Shown here: piece by piece, positions 1 through 13,735 of the stretch | How the letters are laid out: each line of letters starts with the position of its first letter | How positions within the stretch are numbered: position 1 is the first letter of the stretch | Assembly: GCA_009809945.1 (NCBI GenBank) | Contig: WTPW01000354.1 | Location: 47,281-111,280 of the forward strand | Reading direction: 5' to 3' | DNA from: Gigaspora margarita | Taxonomy: Eukaryota; Glomeromycota; Glomeromycetes; Diversisporales; Gigasporaceae | DNA length: 64,000 bases | Translations under genes and position numbers: made by a program | Notes under the pieces: model-generated | What the model was told of the DNA's origin: nothing | Database searches by the model: none | What the model saw: only the letters and a program-made list of their open reading frames with translations

Positions 1-1439
1 TAAAAAATTTGGTAAAGCAGTACCTGTTTTACAAGGTATTCACCTATACTCAGTAACTTGTACCATAGTGTTAATCAATACTTGCAGTTAGAGGTACCCT
101 TGAACTGTTACTATTACCTACTTCTGATCTTGTATAGTTTGCTCTAACTAGTGTTTAAAATTAAAATCAAAAGTTATGTCCTCAAAGAGCATAATTAAAT
201 TTTTATTGTTCTCAAAAATTTTTTAGTGTTCATTATATATTAAATATTGAACATTAATTTTTAAAGAATGTTCATATTTATATTAGCTTCAAACAAAATT
301 AATATATATTATTTATTAATTTACAACAAAATTAATTCAAATTAATAAAATCAATAATATAATAATTAATTCTATGATCAAGTTTGCACTATTCTTGGTA
401 TGCTAATTGAAAATTAAGCTTTTCTTACACTGCACTTGCTCACTTGTAGTTTAATATATAGTGAATTAAAGTTATATCTAACTTTAATAATAAAATAAGT
501 AGATTATAAATAAATAGCTTATGCTCTGATAGTTTAAGATAGTAAATAAAATAATTTTTAATAAAGAATTTATTGTTAATAGAATAATTACTTAATTGAA
601 AATAAAATTCTATACTTACAATTCACACACAAAGTTCATGCTTATTTATTAATAACTTTTTAAACTTTGTATATGATTCTTTGTATTTTTTCAACTTAAC
701 ACAATGTATTATACAATTTAATTTCTAATAATTTTGTTAAAACTTCAAGTATTTTTTATATTTGCTCATAATAAAACAAGCCTTTCTATAATATTTTTTA
801 CTAATGCTACTATTGCTTAATGCAATAAATTAGAATCCAATTACTTTGTTATTTAACTATTTAAACTTTGTACTAACAAATAGTTTGTGTCTTTTTACTT
901 GCTTAGTATTAGCATATAATTTGACCCAAATCATCTATATATAGGTCTATACAATAATGATACTCTAATATAAAAAACACACTGCATGGCTAATGAATGT
1001 TTTATTTTAAAATCTTTAAAGGCTATTTCCTTAAATATTTATTTGTTACCCATATTGTACAACTTTAAACATATGTGCTATACATAGTATATACATAAGT
1101 ACATAATTTGTTATAATCAAATTACATTATCAAATTGGTAAACATTTTATATAAATTATTGTTTTTATTAGCAAATCTAGAATATAAAAATTTTATAAAT
1201 GTTCTCTTTGAAAACATTTCAAGAGGATAAAATGTTCTCAAATAAGAGAAACTTTTTTTAATATCAATGTTTTTAAAAAAAACTCAAATGTTTATTGAGA
1301 ACTATGAGAATATTGAATTTTAAACACTGTCTCATAACTATAGCAACCATTTTTGCCTTTCAAGCCAGTTAGCATAGAAGGGCCAATTTATATAGCATTA
1401 GATACTATTATAGTTTTTTTTTTCTTGGTACCTACTTCT
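1..1439. other. No gene seen
   Basis: A+T-rich sequence without a long ORF, splice-motif array or clear repeat. Confidence 0.6.
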
Positions 1440-1806
1440 ATAGTATAGATTCTTTTCTCTTGTATAACTCTAGCAGCTAGTTGGTGAACTTTTACTTCCA
1501 AAGGTCTTGTTATCCAGTTCTCTGGCTCTATTTTCTGATATTCTAGTTTTAGTAGCACTATAACTTATCAAATAGGTTTTGTTTCTCTAGTTCTGTGAAT
1601 TTGTTTGTATAATGATATACAACTATGCCCAAAAGCTCCCATTCAAGATAATAGAACCAAGGCTATAGATAATATATCCAACTGATCAATAAGAAGCAGT
1701 TAATAGAATACCAATCTATTTTTTTTAAAGCATCACCTGTAGAATTTGAACTCTAGACCTGCTACTTGCGGTAACAACTTAACAACTTCTATTAGTTACT
1801 ACACTC
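1440..1806 (-). mobile_element. SINE-B copy, 3'-truncated
   Basis: The reverse complement has the tRNA-like head (AGAAGTTGTTAAGTTGTTAC, then GAGTTCAAATTCTAC) and the first 300 bp of the SINE-B body (GAGCTTTTGGGCATAGTTG, similar to 30725). The 3' half is missing or too diverged to place. Confidence 0.6.
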
Positions 1807-2414
1807 TTTTTTATTTTAATCTTATTTTAATATAAAATGATTTTTTAAAATAAGTATTAAAAAGAATAAAGTTAATTGTATAATAATTTTATAAATATAT
1901 ATCAATATTAAGTTATATAATATAATAACTATAAAACTATATTGTACAAAATCAGAATCAAATAATTCAATAAATTATATTATTTAAAGTTTTATTTATT
2001 AAACTATTTGGCATCTATGTTTTTTTTATTGTGCTTTTTATACTTTGATTATTTATAATTTATCTATTTCATTTAAACAATTACTAAATTTTATAAAATA
2101 ATATTTATAAATAAAAATTATAAGAGTGTTGCTAACTTGCCCCCCTGGTGATGCTAACCACCCTATAATTTACCAATCAGGTTGCAGGATCTTGTGTAGC
2201 AAAATAAAGAAAATTTTAAGAAAACTTAAAAAAAAAATCAAAAAATTATCAATATCGCAAAATTTTATTACAAAAACAAGCTTTGGGCTATTAAGTAAAA
2301 GTTTTTAGCATCTAATTTTGAATATAAATAATTCACACGTTTATTATATAAATCTTGCTTCTCTAATCTTTATGAACTAATTATGCATATTTTTGCTTTC
2401 ATATAAATTAATAG

Positions 2415-4834
2415 AGAGTAAGTATAAATCATTTGTCTAAAATTATACTTCTCTATTTGACTCTATAATCTAATAATATTGGTATTAATATACTTTTATC
2501 TTACTTATAGATCTATGGATTTTCATTACATTTTGTTATAAAGGTTTCATTTTTTTAAGATTTATAACTCTAATTTATTCTATTAAAGAGATGAAGCGTA
2601 AATATAAGCTTTATTTATAGAATTATATTTAACGTATTTTTTGATTCATACTAATACAACTCTTCGTATATTGTGTTTAATTAGGTATTGGCAAGTATAA
2701 TATTACTAATTTACTTTTTACAACATTGGCTTAAATCAACTTCTATATAGCTTAACAAATGCTTTTCATTCATTGTTTTTTTTTTTATTTATTTTTATTT
2801 TTTATAAAAATTCATTTGGAGTTTAATTGATTTATGATCTAATGCACACTTTTGTAATTAGTTATATGTAAAAAAAATAATTATATATGATATGTGTACT
2901 TATCTCAATCTTCAAATTATTTATAATTTATTTTATATCTTATTAAATATTCAAAGAATGCAAGTATATTTTTAAAATTATTTTAATTTTAATTAGGCTT
3001 CTTTCATAACCTAATAATGCATATCTCGTTTAATTATAAGTGGCTAAGTATAAGCTTTATTCTAAGTCTTTTAAACTGTTTTCATATTATAACACATATC
3101 TTTATATTCCTTAGACTCCTACTTGAAGCGTAAGTATAAATTGTATTATAATATATTTTATTAAATTAATAATCTGAGATGAATATTTTTAATATATTCT
3201 AATTATTATTAGATTGTAAGTATCGGGCTTCATTTTATTTCTAAATTCATTATTTGGCATCAGCATTATGAAGATAGGTTAGTCATAGCAAAAAAAATGT
3301 CGCGGTGGCGTAATAGCTGACTTGATAATACAAATTACGTATTACGTTGGAATAATTATTTGTAAACTAATAATCATTTCAAATACATGATTTGTATTAG
3401 CAGTTCAGAAGTGGTCAGCGATTACGTCACCGTGACATTTTCGCTATGACTAACCTACTTTTATTATTTCTAATTAATTATTGATTTATTTTATATAAAT
3501 GGCTAATAAAACATAAATTGCATGTTATTTTTAAATTATAGCCAGTAAGTATCAATTTGTTATATTAACTTTAAAAAAAATTAATTAATAAGTTAGTTTT
3601 ATAAGCTATTTTTATAATGTAATATATTTGAATTTTTAGAACGTAAGTATCTTTATTTCAGATATTTTTTATTTTGTAATTTGCTATATTTTTATATTAT
3701 ATTATTAGTGTGTAAGTATAAATTTTATTAATTTAATTTATTATTATTTGGTTTTAAATTGCTCTTTTATAATTTATTTTTATGATATCATATACACTAT
3801 TTTCACTAATTTTGAATTATTAGAACGTAAGTATCTTGATTTTTAAGCCTGTAAAATTTGATTTATTAATTATATTTGCGATATACATTGTTTTTTTGCT
3901 TTAAAAATGTTTTTTTTATAATTTATTTTATACCATGTTTTATATATTATAGTATTAGTCAGTAAGTATAAGTATTATTGCTTTATTTTTTTTTCTTTAA
4001 TTTATTTTTATTATACGTGTACCAATATAGATATTGATGATTTTTAAATTTTCAGAACGTAAGTATCTTTATTATGAATTGTGAAATCGTAGTTTACAAA
4101 TGTGTTTTTTAATCTTTTTAATGTATTATAGTGTGTGAGTATATCGTTTATTTTATTGTTTTTTTTTTTAAAGTTTAAATTGCTTTCTATACTATTTTTT
4201 ATAATATGGTTTCACATATTGAATTTAGGACGTGAGTATTTATTTATGAAATTGTTAAATTATAATTTATAAATATTTTTTTATTTATATTTTTATTATA
4301 TTATAGTGCGTAAGTATAATCTTTATTCTTTTAATAGCTTAAAATTGCTTTCTATGATTTATTATAAAAGGATTTCATATATTTTGAATTTTAGAACGTG
4401 AGTATTTTTATTTAGAAATAATGATAATTTACAAATTAAATTTCTTATATATGTTTTTTATTGCATTATTAGTGCGTAAGTATAAGGTTTATTTATTTTT
4501 TTTTCTGACTTTAAATTATTTTATAATATAATATTTATATATATTTATAAATTTTAAATTTTTAGTACGTAAGTAATTTATTTTATAAATTATTTATAAT
4601 TGTAAATTATGTTTATTATACATTTTTCTATTATATTATTAGTCCGTAAGATAAATTTTTTAATTCTATTTTGATTTTTGATTTCGGTTATAAATTAAAC
4701 CTCTATAATTTATTTTATAATTTTGTATTTTATATATCTTCAGAACGTAAGTAGTATTATTATTTATAAATTAGTTATATAAAATTTGTAAACTATTTTT
4801 ATATATATTATTAAATTATAGTGCTGCCTTTTGA
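2415..4834 (+). CDS. Micro-exon gene copy 1: 5'-truncated 3' part with terminal exon
   Basis: Paralogue of 59571-61048, same exon order and lengths. Exon starts: 2415 (3), 2511 (3, donor lost), 2589 (9), 2685 (6), 2862 (6), 2957 (3), 3041 (3, donor CTAAGT), 3115 (15), then 3-nt exons at 3213, 3542, 3640, 3709, 3824, 3959, 4056, 4132, 4229, 4307, 4395, 4473, 4566, 4643, 4744, and a terminal exon at 4822 ending in TGA at 4832-4834. Read in the same phase it gives SDEAYCYIIGLLLEAF, then QTVTQTVTATATPTAAF and stop. The tail is longer than in the main gene because a two-exon unit (AAC, then TGC or similar) is repeated. No exon upstream of 2415 is visible, so this is a fragment or an untraced distal part of a gene. 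GC donors at 2691 and 2960. The two splice-dead exons suggest decay or tolerated skipping. Confidence 0.6.
3275..3456. mobile_element. 182 bp MITE inside an intron of micro-exon copy 1
   Basis: TIRs of about 40 bp begin TAGGTTAGTCATAGC at both ends and continue through GTGACGTAAT-like sequence. The paralogous intron at 60.36-60.48 kb lacks it, which gives an empty-site comparison. Confidence 0.85.
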
Positions 4835-7282
4835 TATATTTATATATATAACATTTCATATGTTAAATATTTCATGCTAAATTATCAAATATAAAAAGCA
4901 TTCAATAGTTTGTTTTACTATATATAAAATAATTTAGTATATTTTAAATAACTTGCTATAATTTAAATAACAGTTTTTTAAGAAATATTATAACAGCCAA
5001 AATATTATTTACCCTATACTATTGTATTTTTTAATTGCCTTTATTATCTCTATTACTAGTTTTTATTTCTTTTGTTTTATTATCTCTTTTTATCCCAATT
5101 ACTAGTTTTTACTTTTCACTTTATATTTTTAAAGTTGTATTTAACTACAAAATTTATAATTTAAAAAGCAAATATATTAATAGCCTGTATTTTGCTACAG
5201 AAATATTATATAACTAAATCTATATAAATTATTGATTAAAAATTAAAAATAATTACATATTTTATAAATAAATATCTATATAAATTATTGATTAAAATTT
5301 AAAAATAATTAAAATAATTATATATTTTATAAATAAATAAAAATATTAAAAATTATATTATTGCCTTTTCAAATTGCTATGATTATCAAATTTCATATGC
5401 TACACATCATTTGAAATTTGGAAATTGGAAATTTAAAATATAAAATACAGTATAAAAATAAAAAAATGTAGAAGTAATAAATTTTTCTTTTTTTCAAATT
5501 AGTCAATATATAATGGCAAATGCTAATATTACAAAATTAAAATATAATCGACAATATATAATGGCAACTGCTAATAAACAAAATTCAAATATAATTGAGA
5601 AACTTGTTTTGTATGTTGCAAGTGCTTATATTGTGTGATAAATTTGCGCCATTCTACCTGCAATTGTAACAAATCTAGTGCCAACAAAAAAACAGGACAA
5701 CTAAGGTCAAACAAGCATATAAATGCCTTAAAATTATGCTTAGCCAGCACCAAAATTAGAAATAAAGCCATAGAATATAATTATCAAGCAAACTTGAAAA
5801 ATTATTCAAGTTTTCTTTTTGTGGCCAATGTTACAACATTTTCTAAGATTGAATTCTACAAAAACTAAAGCAATGGATAAAGTAGTAGCAGACAATGTAA
5901 TAGATAAAACAACAGATAAAAAATGGATAAAACAACAGACTAAATGATAGATAACAAATATAGCAACTAAACCTTTTATTTTTATTTTTTATTTTTTTAC
6001 TTATTGATATATAAATTTATTTATATTTTCAGAAAAGAACTGGGTCTAATACAAATTACCAGTCAATAAACTTACAAAAGACCCGGGTATATTATATCTG
6101 TGTCGCAAGAAAAATTTTAAGCATTTACACATTTCACACTTACAATAAGCAGTATAAAATTTTTAAAAAACCTAGATTTAATTAATAAAGATCTCGTGCT
6201 TTGCACCAGGTATTTTGCAATGGGGGTATTGAAAAATGGGTGCTTTGGTCAGTACGCTACGGTATTTCCTTTATAACTAACAAAGATGAAGTATTTATAG
6301 TAGTAATAATGCTGAAATTGAAATAAATTTCAATCTAATTATCAAAACTGTAAAGAGAACTTTAAGGATAGAGTGTATGTAAATTATTTATCATATAATT
6401 TAAGTGGCACAACAAGATTTATATAGAAATAAAAATGTGTTACCAATAAAACTTTTTACATTAATGACATTAACGACATTAACATTTTACTTGATGTTTA
6501 TTTTCAGGTTATTTCTAGTTATTTCTAAATTTGTTTGATTTTAAACTTACGAATTTCAATTGTTGATTAATAAAAAGGAAATTGTTTATTCCAATGTTTT
6601 TATTATATAGTTCTTGTACTTGTGCTTGAGCATTAAGTATCAGTTCTGGTGCTGTTCACCAACAAAATTGTTTATCAAATTCGTGTTGTATTTATAGAGA
6701 AAAAAAGATATAGGTCTTTGTATTTTTAAAGTAAATATTCGCAAATTATTTGCCTTTTTTTACTTTTGGAAAATAATGGCAATCATTCGTCTCAAATGAG
6801 TTAAATGCACTCAATTTTCCATTTCTTATACTGTGAAATCTCATACATAGTTATTTATAAGGTGCAGTTGCGCGAACCCAGGAATGGATAAATCAATTTT
6901 ATTCAAAATTCTAAAATTTAAAATAATAACAGCTTAATAATATAATACCAGGAATGGAGTACTAAGTACGTAGTGTATGGTTTTGTTGTAAGTTAAGTGG
7001 AATCGCAGATTCTAGGCATTGATGATCATAGAAAGGAATCTGAAGAATGAAATCGTGTATACAAATACATGCCTCTGGTTGGGTATAGCTCCAAATAGAT
7101 GGTATGGGGCCAGTGCGAAAATGTAGATACACAAAAACTAAATGTTATTTTCTCTACATATAAAAGTTTTTCAATTTTAGCTATTTATTTATAATTTTTT
7201 TATTTCAAATAAAGAAAGACCTAAACTACGTTTTGATATAAATTTTATTGTCATTTTATAATAAATTTATTTTATTATAAAT
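4835..7282. other. No convincing gene
   Basis: Contains a duplicated ATATAAATTATTGATTAAAA segment (5220/5277) and an ORF at 5635-5868 (77 aa, starts CNC-rich, no known domain), overlapped by a minus ORF at 5571-5771. The hydrophobic ORF at 5035 starts with TTG only. I see nothing that supports expression. Confidence 0.5.
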
Positions 7283-7465
7283 TTTTTTAAAAAATCCTAT
7301 TTTTAAAAAAAAAAATTATAAAAAATTTTTTAAAAAATCCTATTTTTAAAAAAAAAAAATTAAAAAAAATTTTTTAAAAAATCCTATTTTTAAAAAAAAA
7401 AAATTAAAAAAAAATTTTTAAAAAATCCTATTTTTAAAAAAAAAAAAATTTAAAAAATTTTTTAA
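7283..7465. repeat. Tandem repeat, ~4 copies of a ~46 bp unit
   Basis: The unit contains AAAAAATCCTATTTTTAAAA followed by an A/T palindromic stretch, with A-run length varying between copies. Confidence 0.8.
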
Positions 7466-7868
7466 AATAATTATTTTACCACCAATATGCAACTTTAAAA
7501 TCTTGTACTATGCAACTGCCTTGCCATGCATATGCTAAATATACAGTTAAAATTTTAACTTATTTGGATCATTAAAATATAAATTAAAGGGCGAATCTAT
7601 GTGTAATCGTGGGTACAGTTCTGAGCCAATCAAATTGCTAGATCAGGTATGACAAAAAAATTCAAAAAATTACAAATTGCAATAATTTCAAATTGTGCCT
7701 ATGAAACCAATATTTTTTTCTAGCTAAAAATGCTTCTTAAGGTGTTTTATTATATAATAAACCTTCTTCTAACTCTAAATCCAACCCTAACCCTAATCTG
7801 TTTATTGTCACCGCTGGTGACAAGCACATTTTTTCTAAATTAAAAACCAATTTTTATAATAGGATTAT

Positions 7869-8187
7869 TGTCCGAAGCGTAGCGGAGGACACTCTACTTC
7901 TACGCCAAACCATGCAATGTCTGTTAGCAACATCCAATCACAGTACATATACTGGTTACACAACATATGTGTATATGTTACACAAAGGCCCAGTGTATTG
8001 TTTTCGCAAAAATAATTTTTGGTTACATGCCACTAATGTTGTGTAACATTATACAGTATTAAATTTTGGTAACCTACTCAAGTTGGGTTAATTGAACCAA
8101 AAATCAGTTTTTGAACCAATATTGGTTCATACATATTGTTTATATAACAGACTATATACTACAGTATATATATTATTGCTTCGGACA
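7869..8187. mobile_element. Possible 319 bp TIR element
   Basis: Perfect 10-bp inverted ends TGTCCGAAGC / GCTTCGGACA. No gene inside. Confidence 0.4.
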
Positions 8188-8937
8188 TCTATTAGCTCCT
8201 GATAACCTAGTATATAGTACTATGTATAGTAATTTTATATATAGTAATTAAATTGTTTAATATTTGAAAATTTATATACAACTACTAATTCAATTAAGCT
8301 GAAATTTTGATTAAATATTTAGCATATATATAACAATACACTTGTTCAATTTAAACTTATAAAGTTGCAAATTAGTAACAAATATATTTATTTTTAAAAG
8401 GTATTTTTTCATTTTTTTTTAAAAAAATACTAAATTTTAAAAAGCTATTACACAACAAAATATATATATAAATATAATAAATTTTATATTAAAAGATAGC
8501 TTAGAACTTGTTTTATTTAGTATAAAACAATTATAAATAGATAATTAAAAATTAAATATTTTTATAAATAGATGAATTAATTTTTTAATTTTAGTATATT
8601 TAGATTTTTGTTTTTTCAAATTGAAAAAATAAGTTATTAATAAAAGTTTTTACAGAAATAAAATTTTTTAATAAAATTTATATTTAAATAAATTCTAAAA
8701 CATTTATAATAAATTAAGCTATTTAAACATTTACATTAAATTTTAGAAAAAAATTTTTATTATGAAAAGATTGGTGTATCACATTTTTGCACCGGACCAT
8801 AACATGATTTAACTGCATCCATTTATAACTTTATATAATCAAGTTAATTTTTTTTTGTTTTACAACTGAGACCTTGTCTCGATTCTTTATTAGGTTGTTA
8901 TGGACGTAATATTTGTTACATGAATAAGAATACAACT

Positions 8938-9468
8938 AGCCACACATGCACTTTTGGTGCCTAATTTAAGTAGTCTGCCTGAAGGCTCCACACTAGCTGC
9001 CATATCTACAACCCAATACAGAAGTTGCCTATTTAAACCCTCTGGTTCACAATCCTCCTATTATTACCCGATGCACTACATATATATGCAGATATTGTGG
9101 GGCTCCAAACCTTTTTATGAATCTTCGACTCAGACTACTTTATCTACGGCCTAGAGTTGGCTAAGTAGGACTTAAGTCCTACTAGTCTTATCTGTTCAAG
9201 TTTTAACCCTGGACTTTCTGTATCTACCTAACCAAAACTGGCCAAGGTCTGCCAGAAAACACTACCAGAAGTTCATGACATGATCTTTACTACGTTTCGT
9301 GACTTTAGTTACCCAAATGTAGATCCAAACTAACAGGTTTAGCCTTGCAGAGTTTGTTATACCAATTATTAAATTCGCATTCACAGTCCACAGAACTTGA
9401 ACTAGCGATCTTTTAATTTGTGACCTCAGAGCATAATGCTATGCTATCGGACCTGAGGTCTATATAAT
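8938..9468 (-). mobile_element. SINE with SINE-A-like head and SINE-B-like tail
   Basis: In the minus orientation the head (CCGATAGCATAGCATTATGC, then GCTAGTTCAAG) is close to SINE-A, while the tail (GGCAGCTAGTGTGGAGCC and TTAAATTAGGCACCAAAAG) matches SINE-B at 31.12-31.19 kb. The short ORF at 8954-9154 is part of it. Confidence 0.6.
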
Positions 9469-9744
9469 CAAGTTATTATACTTTAATGCTTTGATTAGTT
9501 ATACAAAATGTGTTCAAAATGTTAAAATTAATATGTTGATGAGCAAGTTATTATCAGAAATGTAATCATAATTTAGCAATTGTTTTATCATGATTTAACA
9601 AATCAACCTTAGCCACATATAGCATCATGTATTGATTTATAACAAAATTTTTATGCCAATCAAATATCATAATAAAATTTGTTAAATACTTGTGAGACCA
9701 ACTTTATTGCTGATCACATGCAATTTTTGTCTTTTATAGTTAGT

Positions 9745-10565
9745 CTAGTGCTTTAATTGAGGCTTTTTGTTAAGGGCAGGATTGTTTTTTTTGCTAAAAT
9801 AACATATAATTTTAGCAAATTTAGATTTCTATGAATATTAAAAAGAATATATTTAAGTAAGGCTAGGGGTATAAATAGGAGGCTGTGAACATGCATATAT
9901 TAAAGGATGAAGTTTATATAGTTTTTTTTGTTCAGAAGTAAGGATGTTATCTTTTGTTTCACTATTGTTTGACCTTGTAAAGACTGGCTTTATCTTCCTC
10001 CCACTCTCATTTTATATAGCCTGGCAAGTATTAGTTGCATCAGTCTGGCTGGGTAATATATTGGATAGTTAAGGATCCATTGCTATGGTGCAGTACAAAG
10101 ATCTTTGCAGTTAGTTTCTGGACTCTATGGCTATATGAGCAGTGCAAGGACCATTAGTAGCAATTTGTGGATGTAGCTGTAATGCAATACAAGGACTCTT
10201 ATTAGTGCATAGTTAGGCTCCATGGCTGTAGTGGCAGTACAAGGACCCTTATTAGTAGATATTAGACTCTGCAGCTACAGTAGCAGTGCAAGAACCTAAA
10301 ATAGATACTGCAGAATGATGCCCCAATTCTCTTTATAGCTGTATGGAAGTATGTTAGCTATTTTTCTTATATTTGAGTTTCATGTAGTAGATAGGGTGCA
10401 GTTTAGAACCTTGGGTTTAGAAAGTTGTGGCTTTAAATAAGTCAGTAGTTTATGCATTTGTTAGTTGGGAGAATAATTGGTATAGCTTCAAATAATTCAT
10501 ACTAGTCTAGAAGCTTTTGTCATAGGTATTGAAGTTTTGAGTATGTAAAATTAGAGCTTGCCTGG
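9745..10565 (+). repeat. ~0.8 kb dispersed repeat, forward copy
   Basis: Matches 55770-56515 in inverse along its whole length (GGGCAGGATT end, repeated GTGCAAGGACC-type segments in the middle, TAGAGCTTGCCTGG end). It has no ORF in either copy. Identity unknown; possibly a SINE/LINE tail. Confidence 0.7.
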
Positions 10566-10966
10566 ATATAAACCTATTTCTATATGTTTTTGTTATCATA
10601 TTGACAGTTGCCATTACAATAGTTAGTTATATAACAAAATTTTTTATATTAAATTGCAATAAAAACCACAACTCTTATTTTGAATATGAACTACTAACAA
10701 GTTTTGTGCCAAATTTTTATGGCAAACTGTAATAGGAATTAAGATAGTTGATTTCAAATTAATTAATTTGACTATATACTGCAACCCTGTAAGAAATATG
10801 GACCGGAGTGTAGCAAGCATTGGTATCAGAAATGTTTGAAATAGCATGTTCATAATGGCACACTCATGCATGATATATATAATGACATGTCTCATAGTGA
10901 TATGCATATGCATATTTTTCATGCAGGAATGACACATATTAGCACATGTATAGTGTTGTCACGTAG

Positions 10967-11142
10967 GACCCCAAAATATACATAGATAGATCAGGTATGA
11001 GTTTGCTTATTTTGGGGGTTTTTTGTGCAGATCTTTTCTATTTATAGTTTTTTTTGCTTTCTTTTGAGTTTTTTCTGTAGATCTTTCCTTTTGGTAATTT
11101 TATAATTAACCTGACCTATCTATGTATATTTCGGGTCCTTGT
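10967..11142. repeat. Imperfect inverted repeat
   Basis: Ends read TATACATAGATAGATCAGGT and, in inverse at the right, the same with minor changes. A related sequence occurs at 31.26-31.41 kb at the end of SINE-B. Confidence 0.55.
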
Positions 11143-11979
11143 TACGTATTTGAAATAACATATATAGAACTGTTTATATAATAGCATGTATTTTATAATA
11201 GCATGTAAAGTGGCACAAAACTTGGTCAATTACAGTCCAAAATGCATGTATAAACAGCCCAAAATGTTATTAAAATCTGTGCCAAAATCTGTGGATTTTA
11301 GATTAGTAAAGTGCTACAAACCCAGTCCAATTATGGTCCGAAATGCACAGGCAAATGGTTTCATATACATACAAATCTGGTTCTCAATCCATGCCACAGG
11401 CTTATGTGCATTAATGTTGATGTCCATGCCTATCCTATACAATTTTCTTACAGTGCAATAACAAGTTTTTTGTTTTGTTTCTCATTTTTGGTATGGTGCA
11501 TAACTACAAAAAACATATACTGGCATTTCCTCTTCTGCTATAGAAAACCTACCCAGTAATTACACAATTTTTGCTTTTTTTTTGCATTTGTTCCATTATG
11601 CATTTAGCAACTAGGCTGTTATCCTGAAGGCCAACCTTTGACCAATGACTGCAGTCCTGGCAGGTCATACTGTCTAGTACACTTGGTTTACTAACTGTCA
11701 ATACTAATCACATATGTATATTAAACTTTTATTATTGATCAAATTATAATAGCCAAAATTACCTTATACTCATGTAAAATTGGGGGTTATTTGCTTTTTT
11801 CAAATGACCTAGATCATTTTAGACTAAAATTCATAATAAAATTGGGGTCATTTGTGTTATTTGAGATCATTTGAAGGTCATTTGAAGGACATTTGAAGGT
11901 CATTTACTATTACTGTATATAATAGATAATATAAGAACAAAAGCTGCCTTGATACTTACATATCAAGACAGTAAATTAT

Positions 11980-12480
11980 AATGTAAGTTGCAACTAAGTC
12001 CTGTAACAAAATTTTTAGCAATAGAAATCATAACTGTTAATTCTAATACAAACTGACCACTACATATTGTGTTATTGCAGCAACCTTCATAACAGAAATC
12101 ACAACTGCAATTTAAATATAAAATTGACGCAACTACATACTGTAATAGCAAATAAATTTTACAGTAAATTCTGATAGAATCATAGCTGTTAATTCCAATA
12201 CAAACTAATTCAATGCATACTGCATAAACCACAATAGCTCATAAGTTTAATAAAAAAATTTTATAGTAATTTTGGTAGAATTTATGACAATATTTTCCAA
12301 CAAACTAACTAACTTTAACTATATACTGTCTGTATTACTACAATAGTAAGTTTTACATCAAAATTTTTATAGCATACATAATAGAAATATCCAATCAAAA
12401 GGACAAATTTGTACAGAAACACTTTACATGCAACTAAACTATGCACTCTGTTCCTGGTAAAATGTGCAATCCCAAAATTT
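11980..12480. repeat. Degenerate ~120 bp tandem repeat
   Basis: Repeated CATAACTGTTAATTC / ATACAAACT / CATACTG segments in the same order about every 120-130 bp, strongly diverged. Related sequence at 10.64-10.80 kb. The ORF on the minus strand (11963-12232) is a translation of it. Confidence 0.45.
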
Positions 12481-13735
12481 CTACAGTTTTGGTTAGAGCC
12501 AACAACTAGTTACTGCATAGATTAATAAAGCATCAAAATGCACAATCCAAAACTTCTACAGTTCTCAGTTGCAACCAATCAAAAATGTTAAAAGCACAAA
12601 CTCAGAATTAAATAGTAAAGATGTATACAGACAAGCCTAAAATGTGTATTTAAAGAGGTCTTGTATTTAGTAAAAGCTAATTAAATTGCAGCTTTTAAAA
12701 TTATATTATCAAATTTGTGTAATTTATTTTAAATATTGTATAATTTACCTTAAATACTAAAATATAATTGGCTATATGCATTTAGAGGATAGGTTTATAT
12801 AGAAAATTGTTTAAGAGAACATGCATTTACCAAATATAGAATGTGCATTTAGCACTAATTATTTTGTACAGACAAGACAAAAGCATGCATTTAGAGAGGT
12901 ATTGCATTTATAGAGATTGAATTTATAGAGGTCTGATTGTACAATTTTTAGTTTTGAATATAATCCTTTTGATACATATTTACCAAAAATAGTTAAAAAG
13001 AACTTATTAATTAGAATATTCCCCAAACTCTTGGATTTTGGTGAATCTCTTGAGAGTTGAGCTATGATCAACTTCAAAAATATAGAATATTGAAGAATTA
13101 TCAAAGTTTCAAACAAATATTGTACAATAAAAACTTTACTATTACCACTCTATTACCATTAAGAAATTATCAGCAAATATTACTAAAATCTTGACATCTT
13201 AATTTAATGTATATTAAATTTTTGTTTTTCAAATTAGTTAACCAACTTTTTATTATATTTAAATACTTTCTTAATACCTATTTATTAGATAACATGTTTA
13301 ATTATAACAGCAAATTTACAAAAAAATTTTTATAGATATATAACAATAAGCAAACTTCTTATACAGTTTGGGACATCTAAAGATATATATATGTGCCAAA
13401 TTTTTGCCTGATGTTAATATAAACCTAGAAATCTAGTTTTTAATTGGTCAAATTCTGTAAAACTAAGCTAAAATTAATTTTATTGGCTAATAAAATATAT
13501 ATGTTTTTATTTTTTTATATTAAATACCAAATTTTTAAATTGATTCTTAGTTTAACATAACACAAATATTTGCAAGAAGGGGGTAAAAATCAACAACTAC
13601 CCTAAAAAAAATAGAAATTCTATTGGCTGAACAAAATGTAAAAATTTTAAAAAGCTACTAATGCAATTTGATTGGTTAAACTAGCATTTATTTTTATGTA
13701 TGATCAATAATGGTAATAGGGCATATTGTACTAAG
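12480..13735. other. No gene seen
   Basis: A+T-rich. The minus ORF at 12859-13116 has no recognisable domain or signal. Confidence 0.5.
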
